In this document: piece after piece, positions 1 through 7,010 of the stretch
Numbering within the stretch: position 1 is the first letter of the stretch
Layout: the number at the start of each line of letters is the position of its first letter
DNA from: CAZNLL01 sp964573885
Lineage (GTDB): Bacteria; Desulfobacterota; DSM-4660; Desulfatiglandales; Desulfatiglandaceae
Length of the DNA: 10,005 bases
NCBI GenBank assembly: GCA_964573885.1
Contig: CAZNLL010000136.1
Coordinates: 1-10,005 of the forward strand
Direction: 5' to 3'
Position numbers and translations under genes: made by a program
Notes under the pieces: generated by a model
Told to the model about the DNA's origin: nothing
What the model saw: the letters and a program-made list of their open reading frames with translations, nothing else
The model's database searches: none

Positions 1-121
1 TTCAATACCCAATATCCAATTTAGACTCCTTGACTCCTCGACGTGTTCACGCTCCTAACGACAGTAACGATCATAACGAACCTAACCATCTAAACGCTCC
101 AGCACTGATCACTGATCACTA
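1..121. repeat. TAACGATC-type and TGATCACT-type repeat tract downstream of atpD
   Basis: Left-edge spacer with an AATACCCAATATCCAATTT segment (2-22), a TAACGACAGTAACGATCATA-type run with a 9-10 base rhythm (about 55-98), and tandem ACTGATCACTGATCACT (104-120). Similar TAACGATC runs occur at 4517-4561 and 6886-6917. The atpD stop codon (109-111) lies in the TGATCACT part. No start of atpC or any other gene is visible on either strand here. Confidence 0.6.
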
Positions 122-1500
122 ACGTCTTGTATCCCCCCGATCATATACAGGGCCCTCTCCGGATAGTCGGAGAATTCATCGTTAAGAATACGCTCGCACC
201 CCTCCAGGGCGTCCTCCAAATCCACCATTCGTCCTTCATGCCCTGTAAATTGTTCGGTGACAAAAAAGGGCTGGGTCAGGAATCGCTCCAACCTTCTGGC
301 CCGGTGAACGGTCTGACGGTCCTCCCTGGAGAGCTCTTCAATCCCCAGCATGGCGATAATGTCTTTGAGTTCCTCATACTCGGCAAGGGTGTTTCGCACC
401 TGCTGGGCAATACCATAATGTCTCTCCCCCACCATATGGGGCACCAGCATCTTGGAGCCCGACTGGAGCGGATCTATGGCCGGATAAAGGCCCTCGCTCG
501 CCTTTTTCCGGGAAAGAACGATCGAGGCCGAAAGGTGACCAAAGGTATGAACGGCGGCAGGGTCCGTAAAATCATCGGCCGGAACGTAAACCGCCTGAAT
601 GGATGTAATGGCCCCTGTTGCCGTGTTGCAGATTCTCTCCTCCAATCCTGCGAGCTCGGTTCCAAGGGTGGGTTGATATCCCAGCCGGGATGGCAGTTGT
701 CCCAATAATCCGGAGACCTCCATGCCGGCCTGGACAAAACGGAAGATATTGTCGATAAGGAGCAACACGTCCTGTCTCATTTCATCCCTGAAATATTCCG
801 CCATGGTCAGTGCAGCATGCCCCACCCGGAACCTGGCCCCAGGCGGCTCATTCATCTGGCCAAAGACCATGATCGTATTTTCCAGGACACCCGCCTCCTT
901 CATCTCGCGGTAGAGTTCTTCTCCTTCCCGAACCCGCTCACCAATTCCACAAAAAAGGCTTACACCCTCGTGTCCACTTACCATGTTGTTGATCATCTCC
1001 ATGATGAGGACGGTTTTGCCCACGCCGGCCCCGCCGAAGAGGCCGGCCTTACCTCCCAATTCAAGGGGTGAGAGAACATCAATGGACTTGATCCCCGTCT
1101 TGAAGATCTCTGACGCGGTTGACTGCCGGTCCAGGGGCACCGGCTCCTGATGAATGGAACGCCACTCTCCCCCGGTGACCGCTTCCCCCCTGTCAATGGT
1201 CTCTCCGAACACATTAAATACCCTCCCTGTCAGTCGCTTGCCCACCGGCACTCTCAGGGGGTGGCCCGTATCTATGATGGCAGACCCCTGTGCCAGCCCC
1301 TGTGCAGGGGTGAGGGCGATTCCTCGAATACGCTTGGAGTCCAAGTGGCTCACCACCTCAATGGTAATGTCCCCTTCATCCCCTGCCCGCAACACATTCA
1401 ACATCGGCGGAAGGCGTCGAGGGAAATGGGCATCCACCACACTCCCCCTTACGGAGATGACCGTTCCCTGGTTCTTATATTGCGAGTCTTGGGTATTCAT
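109..1500 (-). CDS. atpD: F1-type ATPase beta subunit, alternate (N-type) family
   Basis: Catalytic beta subunit of a rotary F1Fo ATPase, which hydrolyses or makes ATP at the membrane-attached F1 head. From the ATG at 1500 the product is 463 residues, normal for the family. The N-terminal barrel carries VRGSVVDAHFP (17-27), the Walker A loop is GGAGVGKT (156-163), the catalytic Glu lies in GERVREG (about 188), Walker B is LLLID (246-250), and the ATPase alpha/beta signature is PAIDPLQSGS (340-349). The DELSEED loop is altered to EELSRED (388-394). The VRGSVVD start and GLLGQLPSRLGYQPTLGTEL stretch resemble N-type ATPases (operon order atpDCQRBEFAG) more than the housekeeping enzyme; this is recalled from the family, not searched. 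An upstream in-frame extension to 1575 (TTG) or 1560 (ATG) is rejected because it reads through repeat-like spacer. No strong ribosome site precedes 1500. The last residues (SDQ) and stop lie in a TGATCAGT repeat. The 108 bases downstream contain no atpC start, unusual for an N-ATPase operon. Confidence 0.93.
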   Translation of the reverse strand: MNTQDSQYKNQGTVISVRGSVVDAHFPRRLPPMLNVLRAGDEGDITIEVVSHLDSKRIRGIALTPAQGLAQGSAIIDTGHPLRVPVGKRLTGRVFNVFGETIDRGEAVTGGEWRSIHQEPVPLDRQSTASEIFKTGIKSIDVLSPLELGGKAGLFGGAGVGKTVLIMEMINNMVSGHEGVSLFCGIGERVREGEELYREMKEAGVLENTIMVFGQMNEPPGARFRVGHAALTMAEYFRDEMRQDVLLLIDNIFRFVQAGMEVSGLLGQLPSRLGYQPTLGTELAGLEERICNTATGAITSIQAVYVPADDFTDPAAVHTFGHLSASIVLSRKKASEGLYPAIDPLQSGSKMLVPHMVGERHYGIAQQVRNTLAEYEELKDIIAMLGIEELSREDRQTVHRARRLERFLTQPFFVTEQFTGHEGRMVDLEDALEGCERILNDEFSDYPERALYMIGGIQDVSDQ

Positions 1501-1664
1501 GACTGTGCTTTGTGACGTGCGATCTGGGTTGTGGGATATATGATTTGCGATGTACGACATGCAAATTTTTTCCAAATCTCATATCTCAAATCTCAGGATC
1601 CCAGGATTCCAGGATTCAAGTGATTTCCCTATTCCTCCACTGATCACCGTTGACTGATTACTGA
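1501..1664. repeat. Degenerate short-repeat spacer between ppsA and atpD
   Basis: The 164-base spacer is made of short imprecise repeats. Nearest atpD (1501-1560, minus strand) it reads like TCGTACATCGCAAATC and CCCAGATCGCACG, close to the TCGCACATCGCACATC and CCAGATCGCAT tail before the start of the kinase gene at 8175. Next (1571-1620) are AAATCTC/CATATCTCAAATCTC and GGATTCCAGGATTCAAG units, and nearest ppsA (1637-1667) TGATCAC/TGATTACTGATCAC units. No convincing promoter or terminator hairpin is visible. The repeat nature is the reason the longer atpD start is not used. Confidence 0.6.
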
Positions 1665-4055
1665 TCACTTTCGGTTCTCCTCAACTTCCGCCACGCGCTT
1701 TTTGACCTCGATGACGCTGTCCGGGTTCAGAGAAATGGAGTCAATCCCGTTTTCCACCAGAAAAGCGGCAAACTCTGGATAGTCGCTCGGGGCCTGGCCG
1801 CAAATCCCCACCTTGGTATTTTTCTTGTGGGCGGCTGAAATCAACCTCCTGATCTCCTCCTTGACCGCCTGGTTTCGCTCATCAAAGAGGTCTGAGAGTT
1901 CCGATGAATCCCGGTCCACACCCAGGACCAGCTGGGTCAGGTCGTTGGAGCCGATGGAAAAGCCGTCGAATCGATCCGCAAATTGATCGGCCAGGATCAC
2001 ATTGGAGGGAATCTCACACATGACATAGATCTCCAGGCCTTTCTCCCCCCTGACCAGGTCATTTTCAGCCAGGACTTCCAGGACCCGGTCCGCCTCCTCC
2101 AGGGTCCTGCAAAAGGGGATCATGATGAGGACGTTGGTAAGGCCCATTTTCTCACGCACCTCCTTAATGGCCCGGCATTCCAGGGAAAACCCCTCCCGAT
2201 ATTTCTCACTGTAGTACCGCGAGGCCCCGCGAAAACCAAGCATGGGGTTGCTCTCCTGGGGCTCAAACGCGCTCCCGCCGATGAGCTCCGCGTATTCATT
2301 GGTTTTGAAATCGCTCATCCGGACGATGACCGGTTCCGGATACTGGGAAGAAGCTATCTTTGCGATCCCTCGAGCCAGATGATCCACAAAATAGGCGGTC
2401 TTGTCCTTATAGCCCTTGGTAAGCCTTTCGATTTCTTTTTTTGCTTCTTTGTCTTCCAATTCATTGAAGCGGACCAGGGCCATGGGGTGAATCTTAATGA
2501 TATTATTCACTATGAATTCCATGCGGGCCAGCCCGATCCCTTCACAGGGCAACCGCCACCATCTAAAGGCGGCCCCGGGACTGGCGATATTCATCATGAT
2601 CCGGGTCCGGGTCTCAGGAATGTCCTGAAGATTCACTTCCCTCTCATCAAACTTCAAGATCCCGGCATACACGTGGCCCTCATCCCCTTCTGCACAGGAA
2701 ATGGTGATCTCCTGTCCCGGCTGAATGATGTCGGTAGCCTCGTCGGTCCCTACGATGGCGGGGATGCCCAGCTCCCTGCTCACAATGGCGGCGTGACATG
2801 TACGGCCCCCATGGTCTGTAACAATACCCGCCGCCTTTTTCATAATGGGGACCCAGTCAGGATCTGTCATCTCAGTAACCAGGACCGCGTTTTCTTCGAA
2901 CTCCCCGATCTGGTCCGCGCTCTTAATGAGGCATGCCTTTCCTGCGGCGATGGCATCTCCGATACTCAATCCCGATAAAAGCCTTTTTCCTTCTTCCTTG
3001 AGAGAATAGGCCCGGAGGCTCCCCGCCTCCTTCTGTGACTGAACGGTCTCGGGACGGGCCTGTACAATGAACAATTCGTCCGTGTCCCCGTCCTTGGCCC
3101 ATTCGATATCCATGGGTTTGCCGTAATGATCCTCGATCCGGCAAGCCCAACGGGCCAATTGGAGCATCTCATCATCTGCCAGGACGAAGCTGCGCCGTTC
3201 CCCCTTGAGGGTATCCATGTTCTTGGTGGCTTTGGTGCCCCCTCTTGCATAGACCATCTTCTTTTCTTTGGCGCCGAGGGTTTTATCAATGATGGGCCTA
3301 AAATGGTCCTGGCCTAAGAGGGGCTTAAAAACCCTGTATTCATCCGGATTCACCGTCCCCTGGACCACATTTTCCCCCAGGCCCCAAGCCGCGTTTATGA
3401 CCACCACATCAGGGAAGCCCGTCTCTGTATCGATGGAAAAGAGCACACCCGATCCCGCCCGGTCCGAGCGCACCATCTTCTGTACCCCCACGGAAAGGGC
3501 CACTTTCATGTGATCAAAGCCCTTCTCCTGTCTGTAGCTGATGGCCCGGTCTGTAAAGAGTGAGGCGTAGCATCTCCGGCATGCCTCAATCAGTTCATCC
3601 TCTCCCGTCACATTCAGAAAGGTCTCCTGCTGGCCCGCAAAGCTCGCTTCGGGCAAGTCTTCAGCTGTTGCGCTGCTTCTCACGGCTACATCCACGTCTT
3701 CACTCTTGTACTTCTCCCACAATCGTTTGTAGGCGTTTCCAATAGCCACGGTAATGCCTTCAGGAAAAGCAGACCTCTTAAAAAGCCTTCGCACCGCTTT
3801 TCCTGTCTTCTCCAAAGACTTTTTCCCCTGGCTCAATTCCGCCAGATGTCCCTCGATCTTTTCCGCAAGACCACCGGCCTCCAAAAATTCCCAGTAGGCC
3901 CGGGCGGTGAGTGCAAAACCATCGGGGACCCGCACGCCTTCTTCCTTCAAATGGCCGATCATCTCTCCCAGAGAGGCGTTCTTTCCCCCCACCTTGGCCA
4001 CATCCTCGGCGCCGATCTCTTCAAAAGAAAGGATATAGAGGCTATCTTTTCCCAT
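1665..4055 (-). CDS. ppsA: Phosphoenolpyruvate synthase (pyruvate, water dikinase)
   Basis: Makes phosphoenolpyruvate from pyruvate and ATP, releasing AMP and phosphate, in the cytoplasm; it is the entry to gluconeogenesis from pyruvate. The 796-residue product has the full PEP synthase layout. The N-terminal ATP-grasp pyruvate/ATP-binding domain (about 1-340) has VGGKNASLGEM (22-32), VAVRSSATAEDLPEASFAGQ (123-142) and FIVQARPETVQ (329-339). The swivelling phosphohistidine domain has GGRTCHAAIVSRELG with the catalytic His at 421. The C-terminal TIM barrel has GFSIGSNDLTQLVLGVDRD (698-716) and GICGQAPSDYPEF with the acid/base Cys at 752. Length matches the E. coli enzyme (about 790), so the gene looks complete. 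The ATG at 4055 is preceded by an AAGGGGGAAG ribosome site about 8 bases upstream. It is upstream of and co-directional with atpD across 164 bases of repetitive spacer. Its stop codon falls directly in a TGATCAGT repeat. Absence of a pyruvate phosphate dikinase-like layout argues against ppdK. Confidence 0.97.
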   Translation of the reverse strand: MGKDSLYILSFEEIGAEDVAKVGGKNASLGEMIGHLKEEGVRVPDGFALTARAYWEFLEAGGLAEKIEGHLAELSQGKKSLEKTGKAVRRLFKRSAFPEGITVAIGNAYKRLWEKYKSEDVDVAVRSSATAEDLPEASFAGQQETFLNVTGEDELIEACRRCYASLFTDRAISYRQEKGFDHMKVALSVGVQKMVRSDRAGSGVLFSIDTETGFPDVVVINAAWGLGENVVQGTVNPDEYRVFKPLLGQDHFRPIIDKTLGAKEKKMVYARGGTKATKNMDTLKGERRSFVLADDEMLQLARWACRIEDHYGKPMDIEWAKDGDTDELFIVQARPETVQSQKEAGSLRAYSLKEEGKRLLSGLSIGDAIAAGKACLIKSADQIGEFEENAVLVTEMTDPDWVPIMKKAAGIVTDHGGRTCHAAIVSRELGIPAIVGTDEATDIIQPGQEITISCAEGDEGHVYAGILKFDEREVNLQDIPETRTRIMMNIASPGAAFRWWRLPCEGIGLARMEFIVNNIIKIHPMALVRFNELEDKEAKKEIERLTKGYKDKTAYFVDHLARGIAKIASSQYPEPVIVRMSDFKTNEYAELIGGSAFEPQESNPMLGFRGASRYYSEKYREGFSLECRAIKEVREKMGLTNVLIMIPFCRTLEEADRVLEVLAENDLVRGEKGLEIYVMCEIPSNVILADQFADRFDGFSIGSNDLTQLVLGVDRDSSELSDLFDERNQAVKEEIRRLISAAHKKNTKVGICGQAPSDYPEFAAFLVENGIDSISLNPDSVIEVKKRVAEVEENRK

Positions 4056-4211
4056 ACACGCTTCCCCCTTTCCCCGTGTCTATTCATTTATGTCTCATAC
4101 TATCTTAGGAAGCTTTCTTTTCAGTCACTTTATCTCATAACGAATCCGGAAGGCCGTGAAAATGGGGTGAAGCCTGTATTTCAGAAGTTAGGATTCAAGC
4201 CAGGCGATGCA
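4056..4211. other. Divergent spacer next to ppsA, little visible
   Basis: First part of the 601-base gap between divergent ppsA and usp. It holds the ppsA leader with its ribosome site and an AT-rich stretch around 4083-4140. The segment 4140-4211 has no recognised content. The rest of the gap is the ~200-bp repeat copy A (4212-4427), a GAATTT-rich run (4452-4483) and the TAACGATC tract (4517-4561). Confidence 0.5.
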
Positions 4212-4427
4212 GGATGTGCGATATGCGATGTGCGCGGGCGGCGAACCTTCCGGTTTCACCGGACAAAAGGCCGTGCCATTAAACTCCGCATGGCTTTGAT
4301 ATCCTCCTTCTGTCTTCCAGAGCACCGCTCTAACGAACCCGATCTATTTCCGCCGGGGAGGGTCGCCCGGCGGAAAAAAGAATGTCCCTGTAATCTAGTC
4401 CCGTTAGGGGCGGGCGGTTCCAAAATC
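4212..4427 (-). repeat. ~200-bp dispersed repeat, copy A (inverted)
   Basis: Read on the minus strand, this unit begins GATTTTGGAACCGCCCG (ends at 4427), passes through TAACGG and GATTACAGGGAC, then a perfect hairpin (4347-4376: 11-bp stem TTTCCGCCGGG/CCCGGCGGAAA, 8-base loop), an AGAGC/GCTCT mini-hairpin, ATGGCACGGCCTTTTG, CCGGTGAAACCGG, and ends in TCGCACATCC. The same order of blocks occurs at 7951-8150 and, interrupted, at 7011-7401. It sits between the divergent ppsA and usp genes. No protein-coding sense is evident. Its flank at 4493-4508 shares a further 16-base block (GGACCCGGGCGGTTAA) with the reverse complement of 7949-7964. Confidence 0.85.
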
Positions 4428-4516
4428 TTTTCCCCCGCCGCTCCACGGCAATATTGAATTTTGAATTTCGAATCCCGAATTTCAGCGGAGCTGGACCCGG
4501 GCGGTTAAATAGAAAC

Positions 4517-4561
4517 CCCAACGATAATAACGATCTAAACGATCCTGGCGATCCTAACGGT
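4517..4561. repeat. TAACGATC-type degenerate tandem tract
   Basis: Reads as approximate 9-10 base units around AACGATAAT, AACGATCTA, AACGATCCT and GGCGATCCTAACGG, matching the tracts near the left edge and after the P-loop kinase gene. It lies just upstream of the usp promoter region. Preceding it at 4452-4483 is a different AT-rich run of TTGAATTT/TCGAATCCCGAATTT units. Confidence 0.6.
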
Positions 4562-4588
4562 ATTCCCCAAATACATGATCCAACCCAT

Positions 4589-4617
4589 ATACGGTGTGGA
4601 AGAAGTTCGAATATGAT
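4589..4617 (+). promoter_or_regulatory. Possible sigma70-type promoter for the usp operon
   Basis: A good -10 match, TATGAT at 4612-4617, lies about 40 bases before the usp start in an AT-rich leader. The hexamer 17 bases upstream (ATACGG, 4589-4594) is a poor -35 match, so an activator or another sigma factor may be needed, or the call is wrong. Confidence 0.25.
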
Positions 4618-4656
4618 AGAAAAGGATTAAAAAACTTAAGAAAGGTGGGAAAAACA

Positions 4657-5109
4657 ATGCTGCCAGTGAAAAAGATCCTCTGTCCTACAGACTTCAGCGA
4701 GCCTTCCTACGTGGGAATTAGGAGCGCCAACGAACTGGCCCATCACTTTTCAGCGGAATTGATCCTTGTCCATGTGGTTCCGCCCATCCATTTCTATTCT
4801 CCCCCGGGCGGCACCGCTTTAAATCTGACCAAATACCTTGAAGACATGGTTACGGCCTCCCAGAAATCCCTGGACGAGGTGGCGAAAAACAGGATATCAC
4901 CCGATGTGTCTGTCCAGAGAACAGTCCTCCAGGGGAATCCGGCGGATCAAATAATAGATCTGGCCTCCTCTGAAAAGGTTGACCTGGTCGTTACGGCCAC
5001 CCATGGATGGACGGGTTGGCGCAGATTCATCTTTGGGTCTGTGGCGGAAAAAGTGGTCAGGCTTGCCACCTGCCCTGTCCTCACGGCACCGGCGCCGCAA
5101 GAAGAATAA
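4657..5109 (+). CDS. Universal stress protein, UspA family
   Basis: Single-domain UspA-fold protein of 150 residues, the usual length. It starts with the hydrophobic first strand and typical motif ILCPTDFSEPS (7-17), has the second strand AELILVHVVPP (33-43), and ends with the nucleotide-loop region TATHGWTGWRRFIFGSVAEK (113-132). The G-x9-GS part of the ATP-binding motif is present (Gly117, Gly127-Ser128), and Ala114 replaces the first Gly, a common variant, so ATP binding is likely. Family members act in stress survival, often as small cytoplasmic nucleotide-binding regulators. The ATG at 4657 is preferred over an in-frame GTG at 4594 because AAAGGTGGG lies about 7 bases before it and the family N-terminus begins here. 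It is first in an operon; the histidine kinase begins 27 bases after its stop, so it may be a partner or output of that kinase (inference). Confidence 0.93.
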   Translation: MLPVKKILCPTDFSEPSYVGIRSANELAHHFSAELILVHVVPPIHFYSPPGGTALNLTKYLEDMVTASQKSLDEVAKNRISPDVSVQRTVLQGNPADQIIDLASSEKVDLVVTATHGWTGWRRFIFGSVAEKVVRLATCPVLTAPAPQEE

Positions 5110-5136
5110 GGCAGTCCAAATGGGGGAGTTGATCTC

Positions 5137-6336
5137 ATGGAGGATAAGCCCACCGTTGAGGACCTGCAGGAACAGGTCAAGCGACTGAGCAAAGAACTCG
5201 GCAGGCTGGAGCAGACCGAAACGGCCCTCCGGGAGAGCGAAGAAAAGTACAAAAAGCTGGTGGAAAACTCCCTTACCGGCATATATATTGATCAGGGCGG
5301 CAAAATCGTATTTGCCAACGAGCAGTTCGCCGATATTTACGGCTACTCCCGGAAAGAGCTCATGGGGATGGAAAGCCGAGGTCTGGTTCACCCCGAAGAC
5401 AGGGGCTTGACCGACGAGATGCGAACCAAGCGGCTGAGGGGTGAAGAGCCCCCCGCTGAATACGAGGCCAGAGGGCTGACCAAAAAGGGCGAGACCATCT
5501 GGGTCAAGCGCAGAAACACGGATATCGAGTTTGAGGGGAAGCCGGCCATTCTCGGTAATGTGGTGGAAATTACCGAACAGAAGCGAAACGAAGAACGGCT
5601 CAGGCAGACAAATGAAGAGCTCCAGGACTTTGTCCATGTGGTCTCACACGATCTGAAGACCCCTGTGGTGTCCGTTTACGGGTTCTCCGAGCGCCTGCGT
5701 AAAAATTATGCCCATACATTGGACGAGAAGGCAAAAAGCTACCTGGAACACATCATGTCCAGTGCCGCCAGGATGGAGGCCCTTGTCTCAGATCTTCTTG
5801 CCTTTTCAAGAATCGGTCGCATGGTCCCTGAAATTGAAAGCCACTCGTCCCTGGATATCGTGGAAAAAGTGATATCCGACCTGAAGGGGAGATTAAAGGA
5901 AAACGGTGTGGAGATGGTTGTGCCTGAGGAACTCCCCGACATCTCCTGCGACAGGGAAAGGCTTCACCAGGTCTTTCAGAACCTTATCGTGAATGCCGTC
6001 AAGTTCACACGCACCCGGGAATCTCCCAGGATAGAGATCGGATATGAAGACAAAGACCCATTCCATCAGTTCTACGTAAGGGACAACGGCATCGGGATCG
6101 ATCCCGAGGACCAGGAAAAGATTTTCGAGAAGTTTGAACGCCTGGAACAGGAAAAGGACGAGGAAGGGACCGGCTTAGGCCTTGCCATCGTGAAGAGGAT
6201 CATCCAAAGCCATGGCGGGGAGGTCTGGGTGGAATCTGAAAAAGAAACGGGGGCCACCTTTTATTTCACCTTGCCCAAAGAGCCCCAGGCTGACCAATCT
6301 TCGGCGGATGAAACCCGGGAAGAATCCACCCTTTAA
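5137..6336 (+). CDS. PAS-domain sensor histidine kinase (HisKA/HATPase), soluble
   Basis: Two-component sensor kinase of 399 residues that autophosphorylates a His using ATP and passes the phosphate to a response regulator. Order of parts: N-terminal coiled coil (about 5-35), one PAS domain (about 36-148, with YIDQGGKIVFANEQFADIYG and the closing EITEQKR), HisKA dimerisation helix with H-box VSHDLKTP (phospho-His 171), and HATPase_c domain with N-box NLIVNAVKF (282-290), G1 DNGIGI (316-321), F-box FEKFERLE (330-337) and G2 GTGLGLA (344-350). All catalytic boxes are intact. There is no signal peptide, membrane segment or receiver domain, so it is a cytoplasmic sensor. PAS ligand is not predictable. 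The ATG at 5137 follows GGGGGAG at good spacing. It sits 27 bases after the usp gene and 14 before the P-loop kinase gene, implying one transcript. No response regulator is adjacent, so it is an orphan within this window. Confidence 0.95.
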   Translation: MEDKPTVEDLQEQVKRLSKELGRLEQTETALRESEEKYKKLVENSLTGIYIDQGGKIVFANEQFADIYGYSRKELMGMESRGLVHPEDRGLTDEMRTKRLRGEEPPAEYEARGLTKKGETIWVKRRNTDIEFEGKPAILGNVVEITEQKRNEERLRQTNEELQDFVHVVSHDLKTPVVSVYGFSERLRKNYAHTLDEKAKSYLEHIMSSAARMEALVSDLLAFSRIGRMVPEIESHSSLDIVEKVISDLKGRLKENGVEMVVPEELPDISCDRERLHQVFQNLIVNAVKFTRTRESPRIEIGYEDKDPFHQFYVRDNGIGIDPEDQEKIFEKFERLEQEKDEEGTGLGLAIVKRIIQSHGGEVWVESEKETGATFYFTLPKEPQADQSSADETREESTL

Positions 6337-6350
6337 AGAACAGGGCCACA

Positions 6351-6905
6351 GTGAATTTCTGTTTGTGGATAACGGGGCCGCCCGGCTCCGGTAAAAGCAC
6401 TATTGTCAAAGAACTCGAGCGCTTACTCGCCGAGGCCCACTTTAGGTTTGTAACCCTGGAGCTGGACCAAATCCGAAAGGTCCTGACCCCGGACCCAAAA
6501 TACACCGATGAAGAACGAGAGATCGTATACAGGAGTCTGGTCTATATGGCCGAGCTGCTCATGGAGCAGAGCAACAAGAACGTAATCATTGATGCCACGG
6601 GAAATCGCCGGAGATTCAGAGATCTGGCCCGGCAGCGGATACCCGGATTTGCCGAGGCCTATGTACAATGTCCCCTGGAGGTATGTCGGTCCCGCGAGGG
6701 CGCACGCGACGCCAAGGCCGTGGAAAAAGAGCTCTACCAGAAGGCGGAAAGCGGCCGGCTTCAAGGCAATTTACCCGGCATATCAGTGCCTTATGAAGAG
6801 CCTTTCCATCCTGAGGTCCTGGTCCCCTCCCACAGACTCACCCCCCATGAGTCCGCGAAGAAAATTATGGATTATTTGATGGTTGAGATCGTTAGGAGCG
6901 TTTAG
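6351..6905 (+). CDS. P-loop kinase related to adenylylsulfate (APS) kinase, divergent
   Basis: A 184-residue P-loop protein. Walker A is GPPGSGKST (9-17); a second conserved block is LELDQIRKVL (36-45); VIIDATGNRRRFRDLAR follows (78-94); and a CysC-like C-terminal half has YVQCPLEVCRSR (104-115) and PGISVPYEEPFHPEVLV (142-158). Canonical APS kinases (CysC, making PAPS from APS and ATP) have DGDNVR and ISPF-like blocks in place of LELDQIR and IDATGN. The IDAT block is closer to AAA_33 or polynucleotide-kinase-like enzymes, so the substrate should be treated as unknown. The GTG start at 6351 is chosen for the family N-terminus; a weak AGGG lies 6 bases upstream. It follows the histidine kinase by 14 bases and is probably translated from the same message. 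Its last codons (EIVRSV) and TAG stop are written in a dispersed GTTAGGAGCG-type repeat, suggesting the original C-terminus was replaced or extended. Alternative: a small adaptor or phosphotransfer ATPase serving the operon's stress response. Confidence 0.85.
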   Translation: MNFCLWITGPPGSGKSTIVKELERLLAEAHFRFVTLELDQIRKVLTPDPKYTDEEREIVYRSLVYMAELLMEQSNKNVIIDATGNRRRFRDLARQRIPGFAEAYVQCPLEVCRSREGARDAKAVEKELYQKAESGRLQGNLPGISVPYEEPFHPEVLVPSHRLTPHESAKKIMDYLMVEIVRSV

Positions 6906-6917
6906 ATCGTTAGGAGC
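6886..6917. repeat. GATCGTTAGGAGCG direct repeat spanning the P-loop kinase stop codon
   Basis: Two direct units of GATCGTTAGGAGCG (6887-6900 and 6905-6918) are separated by TTTA. Reversed, they are CGCTCCTAACGATC, the same family as the tract near the left edge (CGCTCCTAACG at 51-61 and TAACGATC at 65-72). The first unit encodes the last residues of the kinase gene and the intervening TTTAG gives its stop. Confidence 0.65.
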
Positions 6918-7010
6918 GCCCCAGTGAAACCCGCTTCGCTGAGGCTGACGCCTGTTTTACGGGGTATCAAATTTGGATCGCGGATTCGATTGGTCTCGTT
7001 TGTCTGGTTG
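6906..7010. other. Gene-free spacer with an imperfect inverted repeat after the usp operon
   Basis: After the P-loop kinase stop, CCCAGTGAAACCCGC (6920-6934) and GCCTGTTTTACGGGG (6950-6964) form an imperfect inverted repeat with 11 of 15 positions pairing. It could be a weak 3' hairpin but has no T-run. A short frame from 6924 exists but looks like chance. Confidence 0.3.

Noticed and set aside
51..121. CRISPR array in the short tandem tracts
   Set aside because: Units are under about 10 bases, imprecise, and there are no spacers of uniform length.
1501..1575. N-terminal extension of atpD to TTG 1575 or ATG 1560
   Set aside because: The added residues read through short repeats shared with other spacers, and family N-termini align with the ATG at 1500.
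1983..2978. Long plus-strand frame (331 codons) opposite ppsA
   Set aside because: It is a codon-bias shadow of a clear PEP synthase gene; the peptide shows no domain pattern and has no ribosome site.
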